In this document: one piece after another, positions 1 through 9,638 of the stretch
How positions within the stretch are numbered: the stretch's first letter is position 1
Layout of the letters: every line of letters begins with the position of its first letter
Source: Paenibacillus sp. LS1
GTDB lineage: Bacteria > Bacillota > Bacilli > Paenibacillales > Paenibacillaceae
Reading direction: 5' to 3'
Assembly: GCF_026013365.1 (NCBI RefSeq)
Contig: NZ_JAPDOE010000001.1
Span: 1,674,001 to 1,738,000, forward strand
Length of the DNA stretch: 64,000 bases
Position numbers and translations under genes: made by a program
The notes under the pieces: model-generated
Databases searched by the model: none
What the model was told of the DNA's origin: nothing
What the model saw: only the letters and a program-made list of their open reading frames with translations

Positions 1-2343
1 TTCCATGTGTGCCAGATCTGGAGCTATAAAGTGTAAACTCGTCTCCTTATCAGCCTTATAGGACATGCCCTGCTGAATGGCGTATAGAGGAATGTTCCGT
101 TCCATGGCTGTGTCCAGTAATTTATCAAAGTTTTCTTTACCACTGGTTGTGCCATTAAACATGAAACGTTTAACCGGAATCTGTTCCAGCACAGCCTGTA
201 GTCCTCCGGCATGATCCTGATCGGCATGAGTTACAATGACAGCGTCCAGTTGATGGATGCCTCTCTTTTTCAATAAAGGAACAACCACCTTGGCTCCTAC
301 CTCATACGGATCACGTCTTGTTTTCCAAGATTGTTCGGTGTTCCCGAAGTTAACCGTTCCCCCACCATCCACCAAAATATGTTTTCCTTCCGGGGTTGTA
401 ATCAACGCACTGTCTCCTTGCCCAATATCCAAAAACTGCACGATGCCAGCTCCAGCAGGCTTCGGAGTCTGGTATGCCCACCACAATCCAGCAAAAAAGC
501 TGAGCGCGAGCAACCCACACAACCATTGCTGAACTTTACTCATTCGCTCATGTGCATAATAACCTGCACCTCGTGCGGTAAATGCACTTGTATACTCCGG
601 CCAGGCAATACTGGCTCCTAATGTCGTTAATGAAGTATCTTTTCCATCTACACGCTTCTTACCTTGATCCTGTGCCACGGTAGACATTGAAGAGCGAATG
701 CCCACATTTCCGATTGCAACAGAAGGTTGTCGCCTCACAAGAGGAGCCGTATCCTCCTCAATAAACGTTGTTTCACGTTGCTCACCATTTCCACGATGCA
801 ACAGGTAGAGTAAGGCATACAACACAGCATAGTATGCGGCAATCCATAACAAGGAAGGTGTCGCCCAGATCAGCACAAAACCTGGCAGGCTGTTCATCCA
901 CTCCACGCTTACAAATGTCAGTTGGTTCAGTTGAATCGCAATCCATGCGAGAGGTCTCGCCAAGGGAATCCATATGAATGACAATAGCATGGCGACCGTC
1001 CCAAGAGGCAGTACAATGGCACTGATCAAAGAAACCAGCAGAAAGTTAGCTACAAATGAGAGCAGTGAGAACTGGTTGAAATACAGAATGGTTACTGGGA
1101 ACGAAATCAGCTGAGCGGTCACCGTAACCGATGCTGTTGCGGCAAGAGATTTCGGCCAACTGCTGAACAGTCGATTAATCAATGACATATAGATCATCAA
1201 ACCTGCGGTCACGAGAAAGGATAACTGAAAGCTGACGCTCAGCAAAAAGTACGGGTCCCACCACATCATCAGTAATGCCGCTGCACTTATCATCTGAAGG
1301 CCGTCTCTCGCGAGACCACGACGTGCCATATACAAACCAATCATGGACATAATTCCTGCCCGAATCACCGAAGGTGAACCACCGGATAGCAGTACATAAG
1401 CTGGCACCAGGATCAATACAATCGTGAGTGCCGTCTCTCTGGTAAGCCTTAGCCAAGATAGAATAAGAAGCAGCGAAGCTACATATACAGCGACATGGGT
1501 TCCGGAGATTGCCAGAATATGCGTTAAACCCAGTTGTGAAAACTGACCATAGGTGCCTGGATCGATATCATTAGCCATCCCGATAATAAGACCCTTCATA
1601 TATCCTGCATGAGGCTCAGGAAATAACTGCTCGACCGCTGACCCCAACGTATGCCTCGTCCAATCCGTCCATCGTAGTACGTTAAATTGTCCAAACCCTT
1701 CAGGGGGAGCTGCTGTTACTGAACTGGCTCCCTTCACTTTGAACAACCAGTGGATATGCAATGTTCGCAAATAACTGCGATAATCAAACCCGCCAAAGTT
1801 CCTGGCTTCACCGGGAAGGGCAAAAGAACCATTAAGCGTGATTGAATCGCCCCTCTTCCAACCTGCTGCTACTTGCTGTTCCTCTTCCTCCATCAGTCTG
1901 ACTTGCACCATTAATTGTTCATCTATTTTGAATGCAGCTGATGTTGCCAGATCTGTATCTGCTGATGAATCCGATATGGGCAATATTGAAGACATCTGTA
2001 TCTTAAAGTCTGCCCGATCTCCATCAATGCGTACATCTGATACAAGCTCACCCTGAATTTCGGCTGCCAAACCGTCCAACTCTCTAGCAGAGATGTGAGT
2101 AGTCTTGAGCAGACTGCTATGATTGCGTGCATCATTCCATTCCCAATGTGCAGCACCTCCAATAAAGGCAGCGAGTAAAAATAAAATGGACCAACCACGT
2201 ACATCTATGAAACGAAGTAGAAGTGGCAGACACGCCAGCGCTCCAATCATTCCCCAGATCAATGTCCAGCCTGTTAAAGCACATGCCATCCCGCTACCGC
2301 ATAACCAGCAAATCGTAAAGCTTAGCAAAGGTCTACCTTTCAT
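1..2343 (-). CDS. comEC: ComEC/Rec2 DNA uptake channel, 3' end cut by window edge
   Basis: ComEC forms the membrane channel that brings single-stranded DNA into the cell during transformation. The 781 codons in the window read open to base 1. They start MKGRPLLSF, followed by two early membrane segments, an OB-like soluble part, and the competence core with many membrane helices (including LTHILAISGTHVA near residue 260). A metallo-beta-lactamase-like domain follows with LDIGQGDSALI and the metal-binding motif THADQDHAGG near residue 730. The stop codon lies outside the window. The ATG at 2343 is chosen because GGAG lies 9 bases upstream and the ATG four bases earlier hits a stop after four codons. 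It is the last gene of the comEA-comEB-comEC series. Confidence 0.95.
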   Translation of the reverse strand, partial: MKGRPLLSFTICWLCGSGMACALTGWTLIWGMIGALACLPLLLRFIDVRGWSILFLLAAFIGGAAHWEWNDARNHSSLLKTTHISARELDGLAAEIQGELVSDVRIDGDRADFKIQMSSILPISDSSADTDLATSAAFKIDEQLMVQVRLMEEEEQQVAAGWKRGDSITLNGSFALPGEARNFGGFDYRSYLRTLHIHWLFKVKGASSVTAAPPEGFGQFNVLRWTDWTRHTLGSAVEQLFPEPHAGYMKGLIIGMANDIDPGTYGQFSQLGLTHILAISGTHVAVYVASLLLILSWLRLTRETALTIVLILVPAYVLLSGGSPSVIRAGIMSMIGLYMARRGLARDGLQMISAAALLMMWWDPYFLLSVSFQLSFLVTAGLMIYMSLINRLFSSWPKSLAATASVTVTAQLISFPVTILYFNQFSLLSFVANFLLVSLISAIVLPLGTVAMLLSFIWIPLARPLAWIAIQLNQLTFVSVEWMNSLPGFVLIWATPSLLWIAAYYAVLYALLYLLHRGNGEQRETTFIEEDTAPLVRRQPSVAIGNVGIRSSMSTVAQDQGKKRVDGKDTSLTTLGASIAWPEYTSAFTARGAGYYAHERMSKVQQWLCGLLALSFFAGLWWAYQTPKPAGAGIVQFLDIGQGDSALITTPEGKHILVDGGGTVNFGNTEQSWKTRRDPYEVGAKVVVPLLKKRGIHQLDAVIVTHADQDHAGGLQAVLEQIPVKRFMFNGTTSGKENFDKLLDTAMERNIPLYAIQQGMSYKADKETSLHFIAPDLAHME

Positions 2344-2379
2344 TCATCCCGTCTCCTTCATTTCACCCGATGAACGCAG

Positions 2380-2418
2380 AAAAACCCCCGGAAAGCCCAT
2401 TCAGGCTGCCGGAGGTTC
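2380..2418 (-). terminator. Rho-independent terminator between comEB and comEC
   Basis: On the minus strand a stem AACCTCCGG...CCGGGGGTT (one G-U pair) with an inner GCC/GGC part is followed by a T run. It lies after the comEB stop and just before comEC, so it should reduce read-through into comEC or act as an attenuator. Confidence 0.7.
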
Positions 2419-2445
2419 TCCCTCGCGTATTCGACCATATTCACA

Positions 2446-2967
2446 TTAATTGCTCACAGTCATCATCGTTTCCCGCGGTGGCTGGTAATTCTCCAGTCTG
2501 CGGAACGTTATGCCCTTCTGTTGCATCATATTCGTAACCTTGCCAGTATCTTTAGGATAAGAACGATGAAAGACGATTTCTGTAATCCCGCTATTCGCCA
2601 GCATATTGGCACATGTCCAGCACGGTTCGTCGGTCACATACACAGATGAGCCTTCGCGGTCAATTCGATCTGTGAATAAAAGCAAATTTTGCTCCGCGTG
2701 GATTGTGCGAATGCAGCGTTGCTTTTTGACCATTTCTTCCCGACCATCGGTCACGACCAACTCATATTCTTCCGAAATCATGCAACCTGCTTCAGAACAA
2801 TCCGGGACGCCGGTGGGTGCACCATTATAGGCTGTTCCCAGCAGTTTCTTTCCCTGAACAAGAACGGAACCCACGTGACGACGCGAACAGCGGGAACGGG
2901 TCGAGACCATATATGCGATATCCATAAAATACGTGTCCCAGTCCTTGCGTACCTCTACTGTACTCAT
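2446..2967 (-). CDS. comEB: ComEB, dCMP deaminase family
   Basis: The 173-residue protein belongs to the zinc-dependent cytidine/deoxycytidylate deaminase family, which converts dCMP to dUMP for dTTP synthesis. The zinc site is visible as TIHAEQN (His ligand and catalytic Glu) and PCWTCANML (two Cys ligands). Additional Cys residues (CSEAGC) in the central insert resemble those of dCMP deaminases. GGGAGG lies 8 to 9 bases before the ATG. It sits between comEA and comEC as in Bacillus subtilis, where it is cotranscribed with them but is not essential for DNA uptake. Confidence 0.93.
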   Translation of the reverse strand: MSTVEVRKDWDTYFMDIAYMVSTRSRCSRRHVGSVLVQGKKLLGTAYNGAPTGVPDCSEAGCMISEEYELVVTDGREEMVKKQRCIRTIHAEQNLLLFTDRIDREGSSVYVTDEPCWTCANMLANSGITEIVFHRSYPKDTGKVTNMMQQKGITFRRLENYQPPRETMMTVSN

Positions 2968-3006
2968 GCTGCTTTCCTCCCGCTCAACACAATTTTTATT
3001 CTAATA

Positions 3007-3642
3007 TTACCGGATCTGCACATACGGTGCCATCTTCTCCAGCATCTTCATGCCGATTCCTTTGACCTTCGTCAGATCACTGACTTTCACAAAAGGACCA
3101 TGTGCATTCCGATAGTCCACAATGGCCTGAGCTTTCTTCTCCCCAATTCCGGGAAGCTCCGTAAGCTTGGAGACAGGTGCTGTATTCACATCAATCTTGC
3201 CACTGTCGCCAGTTACTTCACGAACTACAGGTGGATTACTGTTCGAAGCCGTCTCGGAGGTAACCGAAGGATTCGAATTCGTACTTTGCGCAACTGGTTC
3301 AATCGAATTTGAGGTGTCTGGTGGATTAGCATCCGTCTGACTTGTAGTTTGAACAACTGAATCACCTTCAACTGCAACACTCGAAAGCTCTTTAGACTCT
3401 CCTGCCTTTGCATCATTCCCAGTCTGCATCCCACTTGCATCCGTTACCGAAGATGCCCCTACATTGCCATCAACCGAAGTAGCCGACAGTACAGCAGGGA
3501 GTTCCTGCTCTATCGTCGGCTTCTCGGTGCCGAGCTGCAAGGGTTCCCAGCCACTAGGTGGTTGTTCACTTTTGCCCGACCATAATATAAGTATACTACC
3601 AACCACCGCAGCAGCAATGGTCATTCCTTTATTCCATCTCAT
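3007..3642 (-). CDS. comEA: ComEA, competence DNA receptor
   Basis: ComEA binds double-stranded DNA at the cell surface and hands it to the ComEC channel. The 211-residue product has an N-terminal membrane anchor (MTIAAAVVGSILILWSG), a low-complexity Ser/Thr/Asn-rich linker of about 100 residues, and a C-terminal helix-hairpin-helix pair (LTELPGIGEKKAQAIVDYR and VKGIGMKMLEKM) that binds DNA. A longer frame to 3738 exists, but the start at 3642 (MRWNKG) is preferred because GGGAGAGG precedes it by 9 bases and it places the anchor at the N-terminus. The long, variable linker is normal for the family. Confidence 0.93.
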   Translation of the reverse strand: MRWNKGMTIAAAVVGSILILWSGKSEQPPSGWEPLQLGTEKPTIEQELPAVLSATSVDGNVGASSVTDASGMQTGNDAKAGESKELSSVAVEGDSVVQTTSQTDANPPDTSNSIEPVAQSTNSNPSVTSETASNSNPPVVREVTGDSGKIDVNTAPVSKLTELPGIGEKKAQAIVDYRNAHGPFVKVSDLTKVKGIGMKMLEKMAPYVQIR

Positions 3643-3828
3643 TCTTCCACACCTCTCCCTGAATTCAAAATCATTCATTTCGAACACGGGCGGTGCTTCC
3701 GAACCGTTGGACTTTTCCTGATGAAACAAGTTATGCATTTTTCATGTCATGTGAAACAGGTCCTCACGCATAGAATAGAGGGAATGAACTGCGCCAGTAC
3801 CGTAAAGCATGAAAGGAGGCCTGAAACA

Positions 3829-4674
3829 ATGAAGGTTGGATTTATCGGAACCGGCAGCATGGGCAGCCTGTTGATCTATGCCCTGATCCAATCGGGTGCA
3901 CTCGAGCCCCGGCAGATCGCCGCCAGCAATCGAACCCCGTCCAAAGTACGTCAGTTATCCCTCCGTTACCCCGGTCTGCATGAATCCCAGAGCAATCGGG
4001 AAACGGTGATCCGAAGCAATATCATCTTCCTGTGCGTGAAGCCGCTTGAATTCAAACATGTCATTGACGACATCCTGCCTGTCGTGAATCCCAATCATAT
4101 AATTGTCTCGATCACCAGTCCCGTGCAGCTGCGACATCTGGAATCTTCACTTCCTTGCAAAGTCTCCAAGGTAATTCCCAGCGTCACACACCAAGTCGGC
4201 AGTGGAGCGTCCCTCTGCATACATGGCGAACGAATGACCAGCGAAGACCGCGCTGTGTTGGAAAATCTACTCAGTCATATAGGAAGGCCGTATCAGGTGG
4301 ATGAAGCCTGTACAAGAATCACATCCGACTTCTCCAGCTGCGGACCAGCATTCATATCGTTCTTTTTGGAACAGTGGATCGAAAGCGCCGTGAAGCTGAC
4401 AGGCATCAAAAGGGCAGATGCCTGTGCTCTGGCTGGCGAAATGCTCCTGGGAACAGGCAAGCTGCTCACCGAAGGAGGATACACGCCGCAAGAGCTTCAG
4501 GCTCGTGTCGCTGTACCTGGCGGTATTACCGCTCAGGCACTTGCACTGCTGAAGGTTAGTCTGGACGGTGTTTTCGACAGCCTGATCCACACGACACATG
4601 ACAAATATGATGAAGATTTGTTAAAGCTGGATGAACTATTCCGAGCCGGTGAGATTAACCGGCAACAATATTAA
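3829..4674 (+). CDS. comER: ComER, ProC-like late competence protein
   Basis: This 281-residue protein has the fold of pyrroline-5-carboxylate reductase, with an N-terminal NAD(P)-binding motif [10 protein letters not shown]. ComER is encoded divergently from comEA in Bacillales and has been linked to sporulation and biofilm entry. The start at MKVGFIG is chosen because AAAGGAGG lies 9 bases upstream, although the frame is open back to 3721. Its last 20 bases overlap the convergent 3' end of leuS. Confidence 0.9.
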   Translation: MKVGFIGTGSMGSLLIYALIQSGALEPRQIAASNRTPSKVRQLSLRYPGLHESQSNRETVIRSNIIFLCVKPLEFKHVIDDILPVVNPNHIIVSITSPVQLRHLESSLPCKVSKVIPSVTHQVGSGASLCIHGERMTSEDRAVLENLLSHIGRPYQVDEACTRITSDFSSCGPAFISFFLEQWIESAVKLTGIKRADACALAGEMLLGTGKLLTEGGYTPQELQARVAVPGGITAQALALLKVSLDGVFDSLIHTTHDKYDEDLLKLDELFRAGEINRQQY

Positions 4675-7099
4675 CGAGTTTGCCTGGAACGGCAATGACC
4701 TTGCGAATGGTCTTGCCTTCCAGCGCCTGCTTAACAGGTGCCAGCTCCATCGTAAAGTCCTGCATACCCTGTGCATCCAGATCCTTCGCGATTGTCGCAC
4801 GGGTTACGATTTTACCGTTTACCTGAACAACGATTTCTACTTCCGCATCCACTGTCATGGACTCATCATATTCAGGCCAAGCCACGTAAGAGATGCCACC
4901 TTCATGACCCAAACGGCTCCACAGTTCCTCTGCCATATGCGGTGCCAGTGGTGACAACAACTGCACAAAGTTCTCCATCGCTTCACGAGGCAGTGTGTCG
5001 GCTTTGTATGCATCGTTGATGAAAATCATCAGCTGGCTGATGGATGTGTTGAAGCGCAGGTGTTCCAGATCTTCCGTAACTTTTTTGATCGTTTTGTGGG
5101 CAGTCCGCTTGAACTCATCCGTTCCACCGTCCACCATAATCTTGTCATTGATGGCTCCTGTGTCTTCGTTAATGAAGAGACGCCATACACGTGAAAGGAA
5201 GCGGTGCATGCCTTCAACCCCGTTTGCATTCCACGGTTTTGTCGCTTCCAATGGTCCCATGAACATCTCGTACAAACGCAATGTATCTGCACCGAATTCA
5301 TTGACGATTTCATCGGGATTGATAACATTACCACGGGATTTACTCATTTTCTCATTATTCGTGCCCAGGATCATGCCTTGGTTCACCAGTTTGTGGAAAG
5401 GCTCTTTGGTATCCACAACACCCAGATCATACAGCACTTTGTGCCAGAAACGAGCGTACAGCAAGTGAAGTACCGCGTGCTCTGCTCCGCCAATGTACAG
5501 ATCAACTGGCAGCCATTGCTGCTGTTTCTCCTTGGAGATCAGTTCCTTGTCATTGTGCGGATCGATAAAGCGCAGGTAATACCAGCAGCTACCTGCCCAT
5601 TGTGGCATAGTGTTGGTCTCACGACGTGCCTTCATTCCCGTTTCCGGATCTACCGTATTCACCCATTCCGTAACATTCGCCAGTGGTGATTCTCCAGTAC
5701 CCGAAGGTTTGATCTGGTCGATATCAGGCAGCAGCAGTGGAAGTTGATCCTCCGATACTGTTTTCATCGTTCCGTCTTCCAAATGCAGAATCGGGATTGG
5801 CTCACCCCAGTAACGCTGACGGCTGAACAGCCAATCGCGCAGACGATAGGTCACTTTCCCTTGTCCTTTGCCGTTCTCTTCCAACCAAGCAATCATTTTA
5901 GCAACCGCTTCTTCATTATTCAATCCGTTCAGGAAATCGGAATTCACATGCGCGCCATCACCCGAATACGCCTCTTGTGTAACGTCTCCACCTTGAATAA
6001 CCTCGATGATATCCAGACCGAACTGCTTCGCAAATTCCCAGTCACGTGCATCATGACCCGGAACAGCCATAACCGCACCTGTACCGTAACCTGCAAGAAC
6101 GTAATCAGCAATCCAGATCGGCAGTTTCGCGCCATTAACCGGATTGATTGCATAAGCGCCAGTGAATACACCTGTTTTGTCTTTGGCCAAATCCGTACGT
6201 TCCAGATCACTCTTACGAGAAGCCTGCTCCTGATAAGCCTGAATAGCTTCACGTTGGTCATCCGTTGTAATTGATTCTACCAATTCATGTTCCGGAGCAA
6301 GTACTGCAAAGCTCGCACCGAACAATGTGTCTGCACGGGTAGTGAACACTTTAATAACTTCCTCGCGACCCTCAATGGCAAATACAACTTCTGCACCTGT
6401 CGATTTACCGATCCAGTTACGCTGCATATCCTTGATGCTTTCAGACCAATCCAGCTCTTCCAGGTCTTCCAACAGACGCTCTGCATACTCGGTAATTCTC
6501 AGGACCCACTGGCGCATCGGTTTGCGTACAACCGGATGTCCGCCACGTTCACTCTTGCCATCAATAACCTCTTCATTAGCCAGTACCGTTCCAAGGGCTT
6601 CACACCAGTTAACTGCGACTTCATCAACATAAGCGAGGCCCTTATTGTACAGCTGGATAAAGATCCATTGCGTCCATTTATAGTATTCAGGGTCCGTTGT
6701 ACTGATCTCACGATCCCAGTCATAGGAGAAACCGAGCGATTTGATCTGACGACGGAAATTATCAATATTACGGAATGTAATATGACGTGGATGTTCACCT
6801 GTATCCAGTGCATGCTGCTCAGCAGGCAGACCGAAAGCGTCCCAACCCATTGGGTGCAATACATTATAACCGCGCATACGTTTGTAACGGGAAACGATAT
6901 CCGTTGCTGTATATCCTTCCGGGTGGCCTACGTGCAGACCTGAACCGGATGGATAAGGGAACATATCCAGTGCATAAAATTTTGGCTTAACCGGGTCCTC
7001 ACCCGTTTTAAACGTTTTGTTTGCATCCCAGTATTGCTGCCAACTTTTTTCCATGACTTGTGGCTGATAGCCGTGTTTCGGCTGGTTATTCTCACTCAT
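4655..7099 (-). CDS. leuS: Leucyl-tRNA synthetase
   Basis: The 814-residue enzyme charges tRNA-Leu. The class I signatures are present: [12 protein letters not shown] (HIGH motif) near residue 50 and KMSKSRGN near residue 580. Between them is the CP1 editing domain, with the conserved TTRADTLFG motif near residue 250. The length is normal for a bacterial LeuRS. Expression should be controlled by the T-box leader directly upstream, which responds to uncharged tRNA-Leu. The 3' end overlaps the convergent comER stop by 20 bases. Confidence 0.97.
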   Translation of the reverse strand: MSENNQPKHGYQPQVMEKSWQQYWDANKTFKTGEDPVKPKFYALDMFPYPSGSGLHVGHPEGYTATDIVSRYKRMRGYNVLHPMGWDAFGLPAEQHALDTGEHPRHITFRNIDNFRRQIKSLGFSYDWDREISTTDPEYYKWTQWIFIQLYNKGLAYVDEVAVNWCEALGTVLANEEVIDGKSERGGHPVVRKPMRQWVLRITEYAERLLEDLEELDWSESIKDMQRNWIGKSTGAEVVFAIEGREEVIKVFTTRADTLFGASFAVLAPEHELVESITTDDQREAIQAYQEQASRKSDLERTDLAKDKTGVFTGAYAINPVNGAKLPIWIADYVLAGYGTGAVMAVPGHDARDWEFAKQFGLDIIEVIQGGDVTQEAYSGDGAHVNSDFLNGLNNEEAVAKMIAWLEENGKGQGKVTYRLRDWLFSRQRYWGEPIPILHLEDGTMKTVSEDQLPLLLPDIDQIKPSGTGESPLANVTEWVNTVDPETGMKARRETNTMPQWAGSCWYYLRFIDPHNDKELISKEKQQQWLPVDLYIGGAEHAVLHLLYARFWHKVLYDLGVVDTKEPFHKLVNQGMILGTNNEKMSKSRGNVINPDEIVNEFGADTLRLYEMFMGPLEATKPWNANGVEGMHRFLSRVWRLFINEDTGAINDKIMVDGGTDEFKRTAHKTIKKVTEDLEHLRFNTSISQLMIFINDAYKADTLPREAMENFVQLLSPLAPHMAEELWSRLGHEGGISYVAWPEYDESMTVDAEVEIVVQVNGKIVTRATIAKDLDAQGMQDFTMELAPVKQALEGKTIRKVIAVPGKLVNIVAG

Positions 7100-7141
7100 C
7101 TATTGTTCCTCCTTCAGGTTATTCGCTTTAGCTTTAATTGC

Positions 7142-7455
7142 AACAAAAAAACCTCAGCATCCCGTAGCGTTTGCAGCGCTAGGGACGAGAGGTTGAATTC
7201 CCGTGGTACCACCCTAGTTAGCGGACGAACGTGCTTCGTCATCCACTCCCTTTGGACCTGTAACGGCGGTTAACCGATGCGGATTTCCATTCCTGAACCC
7301 AAGCTTTATACAAGCAGGTTAAACAGAATGGTGTAATCACCGCATTTCTCCAAGGCGAGTTCGCAAATCACTGTCAACCGGCTTGCACCAACCGCCGGCT
7401 CTCTGTTATGTACAGGAATTACTACTGATCCTTATCATCGAAATATGTATACAAT
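7142..7455 (-). promoter_or_regulatory. T-box leader of leuS (Leu specifier CTC)
   Basis: The leader has the canonical T-box core AGGGTGGTACCACG (about 7201-7214), which pairs with the NCCA end of uncharged tRNA. A strong terminator hairpin follows (CCTCTCGTCCCTAGCG...CGCTACGGGATGCTGAGG then seven T) at about 7144-7190. Stem I contains the AGAGAGCCGG element and the GGTGCAAGCCGG distal loop. The specifier loop reads GAACTCGCC with CTC (Leu) at 7357-7359. This agrees with the downstream leuS gene. Shortage of charged tRNA-Leu should favour the antiterminator and leuS transcription. Confidence 0.95.
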
Positions 7456-7464
7456 ATCGGGACC

Positions 7465-7493
7465 ATTATATAAAAAAGCAAGCCCAAAGTCAA
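7465..7493 (-). promoter_or_regulatory. SigA promoter of the leuS T-box transcript
   Basis: A -35 box TTGACT (7488-7493) and a -10 box TATAAT (7465-7470) are separated by exactly 17 bases on the minus strand, just upstream of the T-box stem I. Confidence 0.85.
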
Positions 7494-7559
7494 TATTACA
7501 CGTCATAATTGCCCTCTTGAATCCCACGGTTCGAACCGTTCCATAACACTATTTGTTAT

Positions 7560-8516
7560 TTAGGATAAGCGAAAACGCTCAATGCCTTCCTCCAGATTAT
7601 GAATGGTCCAATTCACATGTTCCTGATTATCATATTGGCGATAAGCGCACTCAATGCGTAGTACAAGATCAAAGTACAAGTCATACAGACTTCTTCTTCT
7701 CAGCTCACTTTCAGTCGTAATCGCATGCCCATACCCTTTCACAAAACCGGGAGTATAGTTAAAATGACTGAAATAATGCTCCATCAGAGGGTCTGCCCAC
7801 AAAGAACGCTCAAAATCTATAATCGCTGTGATATGACCTGCATCCACTAACACATTGCCATCCCACAGATCCCAACTGACAAGCACAGGTTCTTTGACAT
7901 CGTCCAGCACATCCGATTTTTCTTCAAGCAAGCGTCTCAACTCAGGGTAATCCATCGAAAATGTAATCCCGGCTTCTTCCCCATCAGTAAGAATGTCATC
8001 CATCAGATTCATAAATGCTTCCTTCCATGTGGAATATCGCTGTTTTTGCTCCGAGAAATATCCGAACTGCTCACCCTTAATTTCGTTAATTCGACGATTG
8101 TACTGACCTAGCTGGTGTTCAACGGCTTCCTGCTCTTTCGCAGAATACTGATCCTTGACCTGATTATAGGGTGTTCCAGACATATACTCCATGATAAAAT
8201 AACGCGCTGGAGCCATGATTAACGAATCATCATAAGCCAGCACTTGGGGGACGGGAACATCCTTCAGTTCGCTGACAAAACGCAATGCCTCAACTTCAGC
8301 AATCATCAGATCCTGTTCACAACGCATCAGATTGGTCGAAGCTGAAGGAGCAATTTTGAGTACCACCCGCTGTGCGTCACTCAGTGTAATGAGATATGCA
8401 TGATTGGCCCAGCCATCCACCATTTCCTTGTAATCCTGTATACTTGCAGAGAAATGATGCTCTATTATGGCATTCAACTGTTCTGACAAGAGTCTTGTTT
8501 TATATGTACTTTCCAC
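7560..8516 (-). CDS. APH-type phosphotransferase family protein
   Basis: The 318-residue protein has the aminoglycoside phosphotransferase/choline kinase fold. It has an N-terminal lobe with a VVLKIAP-type lysine and a C-terminal lobe with the catalytic loop VSWDLWDGNVLV and the metal-binding IIDFERSLWADP. The usual His of the HGDL loop is replaced (SWDL), a variation seen in some uncharacterised members. The substrate cannot be read from sequence; calling it a resistance enzyme would be unsafe. GTG start with AAGGTGAGGTG just upstream. It stands alone between leuS and a methyltransferase gene. Confidence 0.8.
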   Translation of the reverse strand: MESTYKTRLLSEQLNAIIEHHFSASIQDYKEMVDGWANHAYLITLSDAQRVVLKIAPSASTNLMRCEQDLMIAEVEALRFVSELKDVPVPQVLAYDDSLIMAPARYFIMEYMSGTPYNQVKDQYSAKEQEAVEHQLGQYNRRINEIKGEQFGYFSEQKQRYSTWKEAFMNLMDDILTDGEEAGITFSMDYPELRRLLEEKSDVLDDVKEPVLVSWDLWDGNVLVDAGHITAIIDFERSLWADPLMEHYFSHFNYTPGFVKGYGHAITTESELRRRSLYDLYFDLVLRIECAYRQYDNQEHVNWTIHNLEEGIERFRLS

Positions 8517-8552
8517 TTCTACACCTCACCTTGACTATTGATTGATTTTCTT

Positions 8553-8567
8553 AGAAAACGCTTTCCA
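8553..8567 (-). promoter_or_regulatory. Possible cre-like site upstream of the phosphotransferase
   Basis: The minus-strand sequence TGGAAAGCGTTTTCT matches the catabolite-responsive element consensus WTGNAANCGNWNNCW at all but one fixed position. No experimental or comparative support is available here. Confidence 0.3.
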
Positions 8568-8689
8568 TCCGACTATTATGGCCTCCTTTGCTTTGGCTGG
8601 CAATACCTTTTGTCACGTGATATGTCTTTCCTTGCATTTCCTTACTCTATTACAGAAGCTTGCTATTCATTCTCCATGGAAATTGGAAC

Positions 8690-8724
8690 AAAAAAAACTG
8701 CCCTTATACACTATAAGGACAGTT
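8690..8724 (-). terminator. Terminator after the methyltransferase gene
   Basis: On the minus strand a near-perfect stem AACTGTCCTTATA / TATAAGGGCAGTT with a three-base loop is followed by a run of T. It lies just past the methyltransferase stop. Confidence 0.85.
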
Positions 8725-8738
8725 CTCATGATTCGCTC

Positions 8739-9509
8739 TTACTTCACAGCAACGTAGAACAAGCGCTGTGCGCTGTCTCCCGCCTCTTTCCATTCAAAAT
8801 CCGCATATACCTTCACATCTCTAAAGCCTGCCTTGGACAACTCCAGCTTCATCCAGTCCGGATCATACGCACGCTGGACATGAACTTCTTCAAACCGCTG
8901 GTACATATCCTTGCGACCATCATCCACACGCGAAAAGATACTGAGATGATGTTCAATCTCACAGCGATTCTGGTCCAGATCACAAGTCCAAATATAAGAT
9001 ACGGAGCGCTCATCCAGTACGAAAGGCTGCTCCTCATCATAACGAATAAGGGTATTGGGATGATGCACATCAAACAGGAACGTTCCATCAGGCTTCAGCA
9101 TCTCATATGTGCGCTGGAATGTTCGAATGACACCTTCTTGTTCAAGCAGATAATTGACGCAATCACAGAAAGATATCACCGAATCCACAGGTTCCGGAAC
9201 TCGCCATTCCCGCATATCCTGCTGCACCCAACGGACACTCCCCTCGCGATACAAGCGATGACCCTGAGGCGTAGCCTCCATCTTGCTGCGTGCAACCGAC
9301 AGCATATCAGATGAGAGGTCAATGCCTGTAACTTCGAAACCGGAGTTCACGAGTGGGATCGTAATGGAGCCCGTTCCACAGCCAAGTTCAGCGACACTTT
9401 TGGGCATTCCATGCTTTTCCCATGCTGTTCTTGCAAACCTTATCCAGTCCGGATAAGGCATATCTTCCATTAATTCATCATAGACGTAGGCAAATTTCCG
9501 GTAAGACAT
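8739..9509 (-). CDS. Class I SAM-dependent methyltransferase
   Basis: The 256-residue protein carries the SAM-binding motif I VAELGCGTGSITIPL, motif post-I TGIDLSSDML, and SVISFCDCVNYLL in motif II. This matches small-molecule class I methyltransferases found downstream of the rsfS-cvfB region in many Bacillales. The start at MSYRKFAYVYDELM is chosen by comparison with that family. The frame is open 21 codons further upstream, but that extension lies in the terminator of the preceding gene. No strong ribosome binding site is visible before this ATG. The substrate is unknown. Confidence 0.8.
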   Translation of the reverse strand: MSYRKFAYVYDELMEDMPYPDWIRFARTAWEKHGMPKSVAELGCGTGSITIPLVNSGFEVTGIDLSSDMLSVARSKMEATPQGHRLYREGSVRWVQQDMREWRVPEPVDSVISFCDCVNYLLEQEGVIRTFQRTYEMLKPDGTFLFDVHHPNTLIRYDEEQPFVLDERSVSYIWTCDLDQNRCEIEHHLSIFSRVDDGRKDMYQRFEEVHVQRAYDPDWMKLELSKAGFRDVKVYADFEWKEAGDSAQRLFYVAVK

Positions 9510-9552
9510 GTCAGGCACCGCACTTTCAATTTCATTTTCCAATCCTGTTAAC

Positions 9553-9598
9553 AAAAGAAAAAGCAGGGGCATCCGGTGTTTACCCAGCCTATCCCTGC
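9553..9598 (-). terminator. Terminator downstream of cvfB
   Basis: On the minus strand GCAGGG...CCCTGC with an inner GGC/GCC and CTGG/CCGG part is followed by TTTTTCTTTT. It marks the end of the housekeeping operon. Confidence 0.7.
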
Positions 9599-9638
9599 CT
9601 TATCCGAGTTCCATATTACAACTATTTAATCAGGAAGA

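Noticed and set aside
2689..3312. 207-codon open frame on the plus strand
   Set aside because: It lies antisense across comEB and comEA, whose motifs are certain; composition is Cys/His/Leu-rich like a shadow frame.
6287..6943. 218-codon open frame antisense to leuS
   Set aside because: It is a shadow of the leuS reading frame.
7560..8516. Aminoglycoside resistance gene
   Set aside because: The fold is shared by many unrelated kinases, the catalytic loop His is replaced, and the context is housekeeping.
8538..9314. 258-codon open frame on the plus strand
   Set aside because: It is antisense to the methyltransferase and its terminator, has no ribosome binding site and no domain; the opposite frame has clear SAM motifs.
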